Assembly (NCBI GenBank): GCA_021323605.1
Contig: JAJPKS010000192.1
Span: 1 to 35,835 of the forward strand
Source: Bacillota bacterium
GTDB lineage: Bacteria; Chloroflexota; Dormibacteria; Dormibacterales; Dormibacteraceae
Length of the DNA: 35,835 nt
Direction of reading: 5' to 3'
Part shown: positions 6,805 to 15,262 of the stretch, piece by piece
Numbering within the stretch: position 1 is the first letter of the stretch
How the letters are laid out: each line of letters starts with the position of its first letter
Notes under the pieces: model-generated
The model's input: only the letters and a program-made list of their open reading frames with translations
Told to the model about the DNA's origin: nothing
Database searches by the model: none
Translations under genes and position numbers: made by a program

Positions 6805-7743
6805 ATGGCGTTGCTCACGATCCTCGCCCTCGCGGTGGGGGCTGCGGCGTGCGCCGGTGTGGCCCTGGCCGCCGTCCTCTATCGTCGCCTGTTCGTCCCT
6901 GCCCGTGGCCGTTACCTCGACGACTTCGCCTTCACCCCCTGGGAGTTCCAGGCCGACTACGAGGAAGCGGAGCTGCTCACGGCGGACGGCGTCCAGTTCG
7001 GGGCCTGGTTCTTCCGGCAGCCGGGGTCGCCTCAGGTGGTGGTGGTCAGCCCCGGTCACAAGGGGCGTCGGCAGGATCTGCTCGGAATCTCGGTCGCCCT
7101 CTGGCGCAAGGGTTTCAACGTCCTCGTCTACTCCTACCGGGGCATGCCCGGCAGCGACCGGACGCTGATCACGATGGGCGTGCGCGAGGTCCAGGAACTC
7201 TCGGCCGCGATCGCCTTCGCCCGGCAGCGGGTGCGTGAGGCGAGGATCGGCCTCCTCGGCTACTCGATGGGGGCGGCGGTGAGCCTCATGGGGGCCGCCG
7301 GCGATCCCGCGATCGAGGCCCTGGTGCTGGACAGCCCCTTCGCCGATCTGCGGCAGGTGGTGGCGGAGAACGTGCGTCGTCGGGTCTTCCTGCCCGGCAG
7401 ACCCCTGGTCGCCGCCTGCTCGCTCTGGATGCGTCTCCGTCACGGCGTCCGGCTGGCCGACGCAAGCCCGATCGGCTTGTTGAGCGGCCTCGAGCCCCGG
7501 CCCCTCTTCTTCATCCACGGCGCCGCCGACGCCGTCACCCCGGTCCAGCACTCACGGCGTCTCTACGAGGCCTACCGGGGCCCGCGGGAGATCTGGATCG
7601 TCCAGGGCGCTCCCCACGCCGGGGCCTACTTCGCCGACCGCGGGCTCTACGTGGAGCGGGTGGCCGGGTTCTTCGCCCGCCACCTCGGCCTCAAGGCCGG
7701 CCACCTGCGGCTGCTGGCGGACGAGGACGTCGAGGTCTCCTGA
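6805..7743 (+). CDS. Alpha/beta hydrolase, membrane-anchored
   Basis: 312 residues. An N-terminal hydrophobic helix (about residues 2-26) anchors the protein. The alpha/beta-hydrolase core follows: VVVVSPGHKGRRQDLL (the HG-like oxyanion turn after strand 3), NVLVYSYRGMPGSD, the nucleophile elbow GYSMG, VLDSPFADLR, the acid region PLFFIHGAADAVTP, and the final His in QGAPHAGAY. All triad elements appear intact. Its nearest look-alikes are YqkD/BAAT-like serine hydrolases of the cell envelope; the substrate is unknown. It is followed by two hairpins before radC. Confidence 0.8.
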   Translation: MALLTILALAVGAAACAGVALAAVLYRRLFVPARGRYLDDFAFTPWEFQADYEEAELLTADGVQFGAWFFRQPGSPQVVVVSPGHKGRRQDLLGISVALWRKGFNVLVYSYRGMPGSDRTLITMGVREVQELSAAIAFARQRVREARIGLLGYSMGAAVSLMGAAGDPAIEALVLDSPFADLRQVVAENVRRRVFLPGRPLVAACSLWMRLRHGVRLADASPIGLLSGLEPRPLFFIHGAADAVTPVQHSRRLYEAYRGPREIWIVQGAPHAGAYFADRGLYVERVAGFFARHLGLKAGHLRLLADEDVEVS

Positions 7744-7795
7744 GGTCCCCCGTGGGACCGGTCCCGGAGGCGCCCCGCCCTCTTCGCCGGCGGGG
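7744..7795 (+). terminator. Tandem hairpins after the hydrolase gene
   Basis: First stem GGTCCC (7744-7749) / GGGACC (7754-7759) begins right after the stop. Second stem CCCCGCC (7773-7779) / GGCGGGG (7789-7795) is followed by TTGTGG. Together they plausibly end the transcript and separate it from the radC promoter. Confidence 0.5.
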
Positions 7796-7824
7796 TTGTG
7801 GCGACCGCGGGCTGCCCCTAGCCT
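7796..7824 (+). promoter_or_regulatory. Leaderless promoter of radC
   Basis: TTGTGG (7796-7801), a 17-nt spacer, then TAGCCT (7819-7824). Six bases later is ATG 7831. Both elements are at ideal distances. Confidence 0.5.
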
Positions 7825-7830
7825 GTGGCC

Positions 7831-8550
7831 ATGCCGGCCGCCGCGGACTCGACCGCCTCTCGGGATGGGCGCGACCACCTGCCCGGGGTACGACCCGCGG
7901 CGCCGGCCAGCGCGCCGGGCCGGCGGCCGCGATTGGCCCGGTCCCGCCGCTCCATGGAGGAGGACCTGGCGAACGTGGACGATCGGGTCCTGCTCGGGGC
8001 GCTGCTCGGCTCCGCCGCCGCCCCGGCGAGCGCGATCCCGGTTTCCGAGCTGCTGGAGGCGGACGACTCCCGCCTGGCGGAGCTGGGTCTGGGTCGGGGG
8101 GCACGGCGGAGGGTGCTGGCGGCCGCCGAGCTGGCGCGCCGCTTCCAGCCGTCGGTCCGGGTGCCGGCGCCGTTGAACAGCCCGAGCCGCGTCCTCCAGC
8201 ACGTCGCCGGACTCCGGGCGGCCCGCACCGAGACCCTTGCCGTCCTCTCCCTCGACGTCCGGCTGGGTCTGTTGGGCGGTCCCCAGCGGGTCGCGGAAGG
8301 GGCGGTCGCGCACGTGGCCGTGGAGGCACGGGAGGTGTTCGCCCCGGCGCTGGAACAGCGCGCCTCGGCGATCGTGATCGTGCACAACCATCCCTCCGGG
8401 GTGGCGGAGCCCAGCCCGGAGGACGTGGCCTTCACCCGTGCCATGGGGAGGGCGGGAACCCTGCTGTCCATCCCCCTGCTGGACCACCTGATCGTCACCC
8501 GCCGTGGCTACTTCAGCTTTCGCGAGGCCGGCCTCTTGGAGCGGTCGTGA
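7831..8550 (+). CDS. radC: RadC-family JAB/MPN+ metalloprotease-like protein
   Basis: 239 residues. A poorly conserved basic N-terminal tail (about 45 residues) leads to a helical region (ELGLGRGARRRVLAAAELARRF) resembling the helix-hairpin-helix segment of RadC. The C-terminal JAB domain has the metal motif HNHPSG...PSPEDVAFT, giving His, His and Asp ligands, and ends with LDHLIVTRRGYFSFREAGLL, typical of RadC. The biochemical role of RadC is unsettled; the old DNA-repair name rests on weak evidence. Start ATG 7831 is preferred over in-frame GTG 7825 because TAGCCT lies exactly 6 nt upstream of it. Confidence 0.88.
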   Translation: MPAAADSTASRDGRDHLPGVRPAAPASAPGRRPRLARSRRSMEEDLANVDDRVLLGALLGSAAAPASAIPVSELLEADDSRLAELGLGRGARRRVLAAAELARRFQPSVRVPAPLNSPSRVLQHVAGLRAARTETLAVLSLDVRLGLLGGPQRVAEGAVAHVAVEAREVFAPALEQRASAIVIVHNHPSGVAEPSPEDVAFTRAMGRAGTLLSIPLLDHLIVTRRGYFSFREAGLLERS

Positions 8551-8697
8551 GCCGTACTGGAGGTCCTGACCCGGTTGCGCGGGCCGGTGTTGCCGGGAAG
8601 CCATCCCGCCGGGGTCCGGGCGGAGCGGATGCCGGACGGCCCGGGGTTCGTCCGGAGCGTTCCCCCGGCCCTTGCCAAGTTGCCAGAGTTGCGCCCA

Positions 8698-8703
8698 TAT
8701 AAT
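8698..8703 (+). promoter_or_regulatory. Consensus -10 TATAAT before the MoxR operon
   Basis: Perfect TATAAT in otherwise very GC-rich sequence. Possible -35 elements TTGCCA occur upstream (8672-8677 and 8680-8685) at non-ideal spacings of 20 and 12 nt. A short leader with GGGAGA (8717-8722) leads to ATG 8731. Confidence 0.55.
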
Positions 8704-8730
8704 GCCCAGGCGCGATGGGAGATTGAATCG

Positions 8731-9708
8731 ATGGCTGGACAGACAGACGGGCCGCCGCTAGACGTCGTCCGCCGGGTCGCCGATCCCGTGCTGGCCAACG
8801 TGTCGCGGGCCATCCTCCACAAGGACGACGAGGTCCGGCTCTGTCTGGTCACGCTCCTCTGCGAGGGCCACCTGCTGATCGAGGACGTCCCCGGGGTGGG
8901 CAAGACGATGCTGGCCAAGGCGCTCGCCCGCTCGCTGGACTGCACCTTTCGTCGCATCCAGTTCACGCCCGACCTGTTGCCCTCGGACGTCACCGGCGTT
9001 CGGGCCTTCAACCAGAAGCTCGGCGAGTTCGAGTTCCTGCCCGGCCCGGTGTTCGCCCAGATCCTGCTCGCCGACGAGATCAACCGGGCCACCCCCAAGA
9101 CGCAATCGGCGTTGCTGGAGGCGATGGAGGAGCGGCAGGTGACGATCGACGGCGAGACCCACGGCCTGCCTCAGCCCTTCATGGTCATGGCCACGCAGAA
9201 CCCGGTCGAGTACTCGGGCACCTTCCCCCTGCCGGAGGCGCAGCTCGATCGGTTCTTCATGAAGGTGCGGCTGGGGTACCTGAACGCCAGCGAGGAGGCC
9301 AGCCTGCTCGGCCGGGAGAAGGTGGAGTCACCTTTCGAGGAGCTGCAGCCGGTCGTCTCCCCGGGCGAGCTGCGTGCCGCCCAGCAGGCGGTCCGGGACG
9401 TCTACGTGGAGCCCGGGCTGAAGGCGTACATCGCGCGCCTGGTCGAGAGGACGCGGACCCATCCGGAGGTCGCGCTCGGGGCCAGCACCCGGGGGACCCT
9501 CAACCTGTTCCACGCGGCCCAGGCCCGGGCCGCGATCCTCGGCCGGGGGTACGTGTTGCCCGATGACGTGAAGTCGCTGATCGAGCCGGTGCTGGGCCAT
9601 CGCATCATCCTGCGTCCGAACGCCGAGATGCAGGGATCGAGCCCGGGCCGCGTCCTGCGCCAGCTCGTCGAGCGGGAGCAGGTCCCCCAGGCGAGCCATG
9701 ACGTGTGA
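8731..9708 (+). CDS. MoxR-family AAA+ ATPase
   Basis: 325 residues. Walker A is [10 protein letters not shown] (Lys58). Walker [11 protein letters not shown] and the following [18 protein letters not shown] are the MoxR signature. Sensor 1 is [23 protein letters not shown], split by short gaps in the family. The C-terminal lid carries [16 protein letters not shown] and [13 protein letters not shown]. MoxR ATPases act as chaperones that activate partner proteins. The next two genes encode DUF58 and transglutaminase-like partners, the standard MRP/MoxR operon. Start ATG 8731 has GGGAGA 8 nt upstream; an upstream in-frame extension to 8575 would cross the promoter. Confidence 0.93.
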   Translation: MAGQTDGPPLDVVRRVADPVLANVSRAILHKDDEVRLCLVTLLCEGHLLIEDVPGVGKTMLAKALARSLDCTFRRIQFTPDLLPSDVTGVRAFNQKLGEFEFLPGPVFAQILLADEINRATPKTQSALLEAMEERQVTIDGETHGLPQPFMVMATQNPVEYSGTFPLPEAQLDRFFMKVRLGYLNASEEASLLGREKVESPFEELQPVVSPGELRAAQQAVRDVYVEPGLKAYIARLVERTRTHPEVALGASTRGTLNLFHAAQARAAILGRGYVLPDDVKSLIEPVLGHRIILRPNAEMQGSSPGRVLRQLVEREQVPQASHDV

Positions 9709-9735
9709 GCGTCGGCCCGGCGGGTGCCACGGGCC

Positions 9736-10926
9736 ATGAACCGCGTCCTCCTCGCCGTCGGCCTCGCCATCCTCCTGCTCTTCGCCTACCTCACCGCCAT
9801 CCAGCCCGCTTACGCCCTGGCCTATGCCCTCTGCCTCCTCTTCGTGGTGGCGTGGGCGTGGCCCCGGCTCGTGCTGCGCGGCATCGAGATGGAGCGGATG
9901 CTCGATCCCGGCAGCCCGACCCTGGGCGAGGCGTTCCAGGAGACCTTCTGCGTGCGCACGCGGAGCCCGGTGCCCGGTCCCTGGGTGGAGGTGATCGACC
10001 TGAGCCGGCTCCCCGGCTACCAGCCGGGACGGGTGATCTCCCTGGGACGCCGGCCCGTCACCTGGAAGGCGCACGGGGTGTACCGGCAGCGCGGCTGGGT
10101 CACCTTCGGGCCGACGTTGGTGCGGGTCCGCGAGCCGTTCGGTCTCTTCAGCTGTGAGCGCCGCCTCGGCGACGCCGGCCAGGTCCTCGTCTATCCCCGG
10201 GTTCGTCCCTTGCCCGAGCTGCTCCTGCCCGCCGCCCAGCACGCAGGGGCGGCGGAGCGGTACGGGAACTGGGCGGACTACCCGCCGGAGACGGGGGGCG
10301 TGCGCGACTACGCGCCGGGCGACGCCTTCGGCCGCATCCACTGGCCGCTGTCGCAGCGTCATCAGCGCCTGATGAGCAAGACCTTCGAGCAGCCGTTGAC
10401 GGCCGATCTCTGGGTCGTGCTCGACCTCGATCGGCGCGTCCATTGGGGCGAAGGGGAGGAGTCGACGCTGGAGTACGCCATCTGCCTGGCGGCCTCGGTG
10501 GCGATGCAGGTGCACGATCGGGGCCGCACCGTGGGGCTGATCGCCAACGACGCCCGGGGCACGCTCCTGGAGCCCCACCGCGCCGTTCGCCAGGACCGGG
10601 CGATCATGGACTACCTGGCCGGAGCCAGGGCCGACGGCCTCCAGACCCTGGGCCGGGCCCTGGCCTGGGATCGGGTGCGCCGTCTGCCCAGGCGCGCCCT
10701 GGCGGTGATCACGCCCAGCTCCGACCCCGGCTGGATCGAGGCCATGCAGGCGATGCGGGGACGGGGGACCTCCCTGATCGCCTTCTACCTCGACGCCGCC
10801 AGCTTCGGAGCCCCCGGCCCCAGCCTCAGCTTCGAGCTGGGCTCCGATCTGGACCTCTACGTGGTGCGTCGGGGCGACGATCTCTCCCGCCTGGTGAGGA
10901 CGAGGGATGCCGTTCGCCTGGCCTAG
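9736..10926 (+). CDS. DUF58 domain protein, MoxR partner
   Basis: 396 residues. Two N-terminal transmembrane helices (about 4-40) precede a beta domain (about 50-150). The DUF58 signature follows: ETGGVRDYAPGDAFGRIHW, then LMSKTFEQPLTADLWVVLDL, which begins a von Willebrand A-like region with the DLDR metal-site relic. It is the usual membrane partner of MoxR ATPases. Start is between GTG 9724 and ATG 9736; neither has a strong ribosome site and I prefer the ATG, which begins the hydrophobic helix. The 3' end overlaps the next gene by 20 nt, so translation is coupled. Confidence 0.87.
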   Translation: MNRVLLAVGLAILLLFAYLTAIQPAYALAYALCLLFVVAWAWPRLVLRGIEMERMLDPGSPTLGEAFQETFCVRTRSPVPGPWVEVIDLSRLPGYQPGRVISLGRRPVTWKAHGVYRQRGWVTFGPTLVRVREPFGLFSCERRLGDAGQVLVYPRVRPLPELLLPAAQHAGAAERYGNWADYPPETGGVRDYAPGDAFGRIHWPLSQRHQRLMSKTFEQPLTADLWVVLDLDRRVHWGEGEESTLEYAICLAASVAMQVHDRGRTVGLIANDARGTLLEPHRAVRQDRAIMDYLAGARADGLQTLGRALAWDRVRRLPRRALAVITPSSDPGWIEAMQAMRGRGTSLIAFYLDAASFGAPGPSLSFELGSDLDLYVVRRGDDLSRLVRTRDAVRLA

Positions 10927-13273
10927 CCTCCGCCGCCCGCAGGTCCCGGCGGGAACCCTGCCCTCGGCCGTCCTGGTGCTGCTGCTCATCCTGTGCATCG
11001 TCAACTCGACCGTGGCCGCGGCGTGGGTTCCCGGCGGCGACGTGATGACCCCGCTGGCGCTGACCGCCGCCTTCTGCCTCGGGGTCGTGGCCCTGGTGCC
11101 CGCGGTCCCGGCACCGGTGGCCCTGGTCCTGGGCGCCCTGGCGGCGCCTCTGGCCGCCTTCGTGTCGGCCCACCAGGCGCTCTATCGGGCACATCCGGGA
11201 GATCCGGCCGATCCACTGGGCCTCCTCCAGGCCTGGCTGCGGCGCCTGGCCGACGGAGAGGCCGCCGCCGACGTCTCGCTCTACCTCTACCTGCTCTGCT
11301 GCCTGGCCTGGGGGGTGAGCGGTTGGTTGAGCTGGTGCGTGTTCCGCTGGCGCCGCCCCCTGCTGGGGCTGGCTCCCGGCGCGATCGCCCTCGCCACCAA
11401 CGTCCTCAACTATCCGGACGGACAGCAGGGGTACGTGCTGGTCTTCCTGGTCCTCACCTTCGGCCTCCTCCTCTGGACCAACTACGTGCGCTCGGTGCAG
11501 GGCGCCAGCCGCCGGCGGCTCCGGCTCAGCGCCGACGCCCGCTGGGATTTCTGGGAGAGCGGGGTGGTGGTGCTGGCCGCCGTGGTCGCCCTGGGCATCT
11601 TCCTGCCCCCGTTGTCGACCGCCGACCGGACGGTGGACATCCAGAACGCCGGCTTCCAGGAGTGGGCCCAGCTCCAGCAGCGACTGGATCATCCCGTGGC
11701 GCTGGGCAACGGGCCGGCCGGCTCCTACTCGGTGGGGCTGTCGCGGCTGGCCGCGCTCCTGGGCCCCCAGCGCAAGCCCTCCGGGGTCGTGTTCACCTAC
11801 GCGGTCCAGGGCACCTACGGGCCGCCGCCCTACTTCCGCGCCTTCGACCTCGGCACCACGTCCGGCGGTCCCGGGGGACCGACCTGGCGCTACCCGCTGG
11901 GCGACACGACCCAGACCCGGATCCAGAAGGGCACCACCCCGGACTACGCCGAGAGCTTCCAGGCCGAGCGCACGGCCACCTTCGCGATCTCGATGCTGCG
12001 GCCGCCCGGAGTTCAGCCCAACGTGCTCCCCTATCCGGGACGCCTGCAGCGGATCGATCGCAACGCGGTGGCCCACGTGGCCGCGGTCAACCAGAGCCCG
12101 CCCGCCGCCTCCGGCCGCCGGCTCGACACCATCGACGACCTCACGCTCGCCAACCGTGGCAGCAGTGCGGGGTCCTACACCGTGACCGTGGCCTACTCGG
12201 TCGCCACCGTGGCGCAGCTGGAGGCGGCGGGGACCGACTACCCGAGCTGGGTCCAGCCCTACCGGACGTTCGGGCCGAGCTACCGCTCTCCGGCCACGAT
12301 GCAGCGGATCCGGGAGCTGGCCCTGCAGGTGACGGCGGGACGGAACAACCCCTACGACCAGGCGCAGGCGATCGAGAGCTACCTGCGCTCGAACTTCCGG
12401 TACACGCTGACCCCGATCCAGCCTCCGGCCGGCGCCGATCCCATCGCCTACTTCCTGTTCACCTCGAAGGAGGGGTACTGCGAGTACTTCGCCACCGCGA
12501 TGGGGGACATGCTCCGTTCCCTGGGCATCCCCACCCGCCTGGTCAACGGCTACGGGCCGGGGTCGTTCGACGAGCAGCTCGGGCGCTACGTCGTGCGCGA
12601 GTCGGATGCCCACACCTGGGTCGAGGTGTACTTCCCCACCTACGGCTGGATCCCCTTCGAGCCCACCCCGGATGGCACCTACTTCCCCATCCCGCGAGGG
12701 ATCCCCAGCGCCGCCTGCAGCCGGGACAGCGCCGGCTGCGAGGCCACCGCCGGGGCGACCGCCGGCTCGCGGCCGGCGGTGAACCGGCCCGGACGGTTCG
12801 GGTTGGAGGTGGGACCGCTGCAGACCGGCGGGGGCGTGGGCCAGGGGACGTCGGTGGTCGACCGGCTCCCGATTGCCCTGGGGGTGCTGGTGCTGCTGGT
12901 CCTGGTGGCCTGGGCCGGGGTGACCCGCTACCTGCGGCCACGCACGGCCGGTGGGGCCTGGAGACGGTTGCGCCTGCTGGCCACCCTGGCCGGGGTGCGC
13001 CCGCGCTCGCACGAGACGCCCCTGGAGTTCGGCGCTCGCCTGGCCCGGGAGATCCCGGAGGCGGCCGGGCCGGCGCGCATGCTCGCCGAGCGGTACGCCG
13101 CCGTCGCCTATGGGCCCCGCGAGCTGGCCCCGGCCGTCCGCCCCGCGGTGCTGGCCGCCTGGGCCGACCTGCGCCCGATCCTCCTTCGGCGGCTGGGCCG
13201 TCGCGGCCGGGCCGGGCCGGCTGAGGCGAGCGACCGCCGCCCCGGCGTCTCCGGAGGCGGGTCCATGGGGTAG
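10907..13273 (+). CDS. TgpA-like transglutaminase-domain membrane protein
   Basis: 788 residues. About six transmembrane helices occupy the first ~245 residues. A large extracytoplasmic region (about 250-650) contains the transglutaminase core: Cys525 in EGYCEYFATAMG, LGIPTRLVNGYGPG, His569 in ESDAHTWVEV, and WIPFEPTPDG. One more transmembrane helix (IALGVLVLLVLVAW) and a cytoplasmic DUF4129-like tail (HETPLEFGARLAREIP) follow. This is the TgpA architecture seen with MoxR and DUF58. These proteins are thought to crosslink or cleave peptide bonds at the envelope; the substrate is unknown. ATG 10907 lies within the end of the DUF58 gene. Confidence 0.9.
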   Translation: MPFAWPSLRRPQVPAGTLPSAVLVLLLILCIVNSTVAAAWVPGGDVMTPLALTAAFCLGVVALVPAVPAPVALVLGALAAPLAAFVSAHQALYRAHPGDPADPLGLLQAWLRRLADGEAAADVSLYLYLLCCLAWGVSGWLSWCVFRWRRPLLGLAPGAIALATNVLNYPDGQQGYVLVFLVLTFGLLLWTNYVRSVQGASRRRLRLSADARWDFWESGVVVLAAVVALGIFLPPLSTADRTVDIQNAGFQEWAQLQQRLDHPVALGNGPAGSYSVGLSRLAALLGPQRKPSGVVFTYAVQGTYGPPPYFRAFDLGTTSGGPGGPTWRYPLGDTTQTRIQKGTTPDYAESFQAERTATFAISMLRPPGVQPNVLPYPGRLQRIDRNAVAHVAAVNQSPPAASGRRLDTIDDLTLANRGSSAGSYTVTVAYSVATVAQLEAAGTDYPSWVQPYRTFGPSYRSPATMQRIRELALQVTAGRNNPYDQAQAIESYLRSNFRYTLTPIQPPAGADPIAYFLFTSKEGYCEYFATAMGDMLRSLGIPTRLVNGYGPGSFDEQLGRYVVRESDAHTWVEVYFPTYGWIPFEPTPDGTYFPIPRGIPSAACSRDSAGCEATAGATAGSRPAVNRPGRFGLEVGPLQTGGGVGQGTSVVDRLPIALGVLVLLVLVAWAGVTRYLRPRTAGGAWRRLRLLATLAGVRPRSHETPLEFGARLAREIPEAAGPARMLAERYAAVAYGPRELAPAVRPAVLAAWADLRPILLRRLGRRGRAGPAEASDRRPGVSGGGSMG

Positions 13274-13286
13274 CCTCGTGATCGTC

Positions 13287-13484
13287 ATGGCGCTGCTGAA
13301 GGTCTCGCCGTCGGGGCAGGTCTACGACATCGCGTTGCCCTCCGTGAAGGTCACGCGCGATCAGGGGGGTGGGTACTACGTGCACGGCCGCGGGCACTTC
13401 CTCTTCTTCGAGGACCTGGAGGCCGCGGAGCGCAAGCGCCGCGAGCTGGAGCTGCACGGCGAACTCGGAGGGGAGCTCCCATAG
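13287..13484 (+). CDS. Small protein of unknown function (65 aa)
   Basis: 65 residues: a beta-rich first half (LLKVSPSGQVYDIALPSVKV, GGGYYVHGRGHFLFFEDL) and a charged C-terminal helix (EAAERKRRELELHGEL). No signal peptide or transmembrane segment. I do not recognise a named family. It starts 14 nt after the TgpA stop. A TAGCCT box (13271-13276), which also contains the TgpA stop codon, lies 10 nt before the ATG and could drive it. Its stop TAG overlaps the proposed ATA start of the next gene, so it heads the dehydratase cluster. Confidence 0.65.
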   Translation: MALLKVSPSGQVYDIALPSVKVTRDQGGGYYVHGRGHFLFFEDLEAAERKRRELELHGELGGELP

Positions 13485-13870
13485 GCGTCTCCGGTCGCAC
13501 CTACGAGCCGGTGGCATTCCTCATCGAGGCCGAGCACGTCGCCGCCTTCGCGAGGGCCCTGGGCGTGGACCCCGAACGGGGCGTTCCCCCCACCTACGCG
13601 GCGGTGTATGCGCTGGGGACGACCGTCCCCCAGCTCTTCTCCGATCCCGAGGCGGCGGTCGACGTCGCCCACCTGCTGCACGCCGAGCAGGAGTTCGCGT
13701 GGGAGCGACATCCCCGCGTGGGCGAGACCGTGGTCGCCCGGGGACGGGTGGCGGAGGACGTGGAGCGCCGGGGCGTGCGCCTCCTCACCTTCGAGACCGA
13801 GGTCACGGCCGGAGGCGAGCGGCTCTGCACGTCGCGGGCGCGGTTCGTGATCAGGGGCTCGCCCCGGTGA
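13481..13870 (+). CDS. MaoC-like dehydratase, N-terminal-type subunit (HadA-like)
   Basis: 129 residues if read from ATA 13481, 119 from GTG 13511. The sequence matches the N-terminal MaoC-like subunits of split (3R)-hydroxyacyl dehydratases: YEPVAFLIEAEHVAAFARALG, VPPTYAAVYALGT, LLHAEQEFAWERHPRVGETVVARGRV, and a final TSRARFVIRG strand. It lacks the catalytic Asp/His hydratase motif, which the next gene supplies, as in HadA/HadB pairs. The start is unusual. A strong Shine-Dalgarno (GGAGGGG, 13467-13473) is 7 nt before ATA 13481, which overlaps the upstream TAG. GTG 13511 has no ribosome site and would cut off residues expected in the family. Confidence 0.72.
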   Translation: MGVSGRTYEPVAFLIEAEHVAAFARALGVDPERGVPPTYAAVYALGTTVPQLFSDPEAAVDVAHLLHAEQEFAWERHPRVGETVVARGRVAEDVERRGVRLLTFETEVTAGGERLCTSRARFVIRGSPR

Positions 13871-14268
13871 GCTCCGTGGAGGCGGGGGCCCCGGGCGGCG
13901 GGACCGCGCGCCGGGAGCTGGTGGTCACGTTCACCCGGGAGCAGATCGCGGCCTACGCCGAGGCCTCCGGGGACCGGAACCCGATCCACCTGGACGACGA
14001 GGCGGCCCGCGCCGCCGGCCTTCCCGGTGTGATCGCCCACGGCATGCTGCAGATGGGGCTCCTGGCCAGGGTGGCAGGAGACCCGGCGCGGCTGCGTCGG
14101 CTGAGCTGTCGCTTCGCGGAGGTGGTCGCGCCGGGTGACACGGTGACCTTCCGGGGCGAGGAGACGAACGGCCGAGTCGAGCTGACGGCGGTGAATCAGG
14201 ACGGACGGGCGGTGATCACCCGGGGCCGGGCCGAGCTGGCCCCGTCCGGACTCGACGGCCGGAGCTGA
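13867..14268 (+). CDS. MaoC-like (R)-specific hydratase/dehydratase subunit (HadB-like)
   Basis: 133 residues. The hydratase-2 active-site motif is ASGDRNPIHLDDEAARAAG (catalytic Asp and His), followed by GVIAHGMLQMGLLARVAG, the substrate-helix motif, and RFAEVVAPGDTVTFRG. A single hot-dog domain of this length normally works as a heterodimer with a non-catalytic partner, here the preceding gene. The reaction is reversible dehydration of (3R)-hydroxyacyl-CoA or -ACP. GTG 13867 overlaps the upstream TGA (GTGA), so translation is coupled to its partner. Confidence 0.87.
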   Translation: MSSVEAGAPGGGTARRELVVTFTREQIAAYAEASGDRNPIHLDDEAARAAGLPGVIAHGMLQMGLLARVAGDPARLRRLSCRFAEVVAPGDTVTFRGEETNGRVELTAVNQDGRAVITRGRAELAPSGLDGRS

Positions 14269-14298
14269 GCCGATCCCGGTTCGGCGAAGGTTGCAGAA

Positions 14299-14310
14299 TA
14301 CGTCTCAGTA
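14299..14310. promoter_or_regulatory. Degenerate TAC-N6-GTA palindrome
   Basis: TAC (14299-14301) and GTA (14308-14310) have a 6-nt spacer, extended to GTACCAA on the right. This resembles the GGTAC-N6-GTACC palindromes near 348 and 521. It is about 110 bp upstream of the SDR gene. Only one arm matches well. Confidence 0.25.
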
Positions 14311-14419
14311 CCAACATGGGAGGAGCCTCGGCCCGGACCGGGGCCGGGGTCGGTGCCCGAAGCCGGCCGGTTCGGGCCGCCCTCGTTCCGTAGCGGCAAG
14401 CGGCAGGAGGAGACAGCGC

Positions 14420-15259
14420 ATGTTCGATCTGACCGGGAAGGTCGCCGTCGTCACCGGGGCCTCGCGCGGCCTCGGACGTGAGGACGCGCTCACGCTGGCC
14501 CGCCTGGGCGCGGACGTCGTGATCACCGACATCCTGCTGGAGGACGATCCCGATCTGCGCACCACCGCCGAGGGCGCGAACTCGGTCCTGGCCCAGGTGG
14601 CGGCCGCGCAGGGCTGGGTCTACGCCAACGCCACCGCCGAGGAGATCCGCCGGATGGGCCGGCGGTCCACGGCCATCAAGATGGACGTGACCGACCGCGA
14701 CCAGATCCGCGAGGTGTTCGCCCGCGTCAAGGAGCTGTTCGGCCGCATCGACATCCTGGTCAACAACGCCGCCACCCTGGACCACACCGCCCAGATCCCG
14801 AACCAGGACTACCGGCTCTGGGACCGTGACATCGCGGTCAACCTGACCGGGTCCTTCAACTGCACCAAGGAGGTGTGGCCCTACATGGTGGAGCAGCAAT
14901 GGGGCCGGATCGTCTTCATGTCCTCGGTGGCCGGCACCCTGGGTGGCTTCGGACAGGCCAGCTACTCCGCCACCAAGGCAGGCGTGATCGGCCTGGCCCG
15001 CACCGCGGCGCTGGAGGGGGGACGGTACAACATCACCGCCAACGCCGTCGTCCCCGGGATCATCCTCTCCGAGGCCGGCCAGGCGGCGGCGCAGTCGAAC
15101 CCGATGTACGAGCGTTTCAAGAACCGGACCGTCTTCAAGCGCTTCGGAGAGCCCTCGCACATCGCGGCCACGGTGGCCTTCCTGTGCACCGAAGAGGCGG
15201 GCTACATCACCGGGGCTGCGATCGAGGTCGCCGGCGGCATCCCGCTGTTCACGGCCTGA
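14420..15259 (+). CDS. Short-chain dehydrogenase/reductase with cofactor-site insertion
   Basis: 279 residues. The nucleotide-binding motif TGASRGLG (residues 13-20) starts a classical SDR fold. NNAA, the Ser in FMSSVAG and the YSATK pair complete the catalytic set. The C terminus (FLCTEEAGYITGAAIEVAGG) is FabG-like. Between strands 2 and 3 (about residues 36-78) there are roughly 35 extra residues compared with FabG, starting DILLEDDPDL. A strong ribosome site AGGAGGAG lies 8-10 nt before the ATG. The crotonase follows after 3 nt. A 3-hydroxyacyl or alcohol dehydrogenase role is inferred from the neighbours. Confidence 0.85.
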   Translation: MFDLTGKVAVVTGASRGLGREDALTLARLGADVVITDILLEDDPDLRTTAEGANSVLAQVAAAQGWVYANATAEEIRRMGRRSTAIKMDVTDRDQIREVFARVKELFGRIDILVNNAATLDHTAQIPNQDYRLWDRDIAVNLTGSFNCTKEVWPYMVEQQWGRIVFMSSVAGTLGGFGQASYSATKAGVIGLARTAALEGGRYNITANAVVPGIILSEAGQAAAQSNPMYERFKNRTVFKRFGEPSHIAATVAFLCTEEAGYITGAAIEVAGGIPLFTA

Positions 15260-15262
15260 GCC

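Noticed and set aside
8575-8730. N-terminal extension of the MoxR ATPase
   Set aside because: It would cross the TATAAT box, and ATG 8731 has a well-spaced ribosome site and a family-typical length.
10826-13288. 820-codon minus-strand frame opposite the TgpA-like gene
   Set aside because: Shadow of a clearly identified transmembrane/transglutaminase gene; composition is typical antisense.
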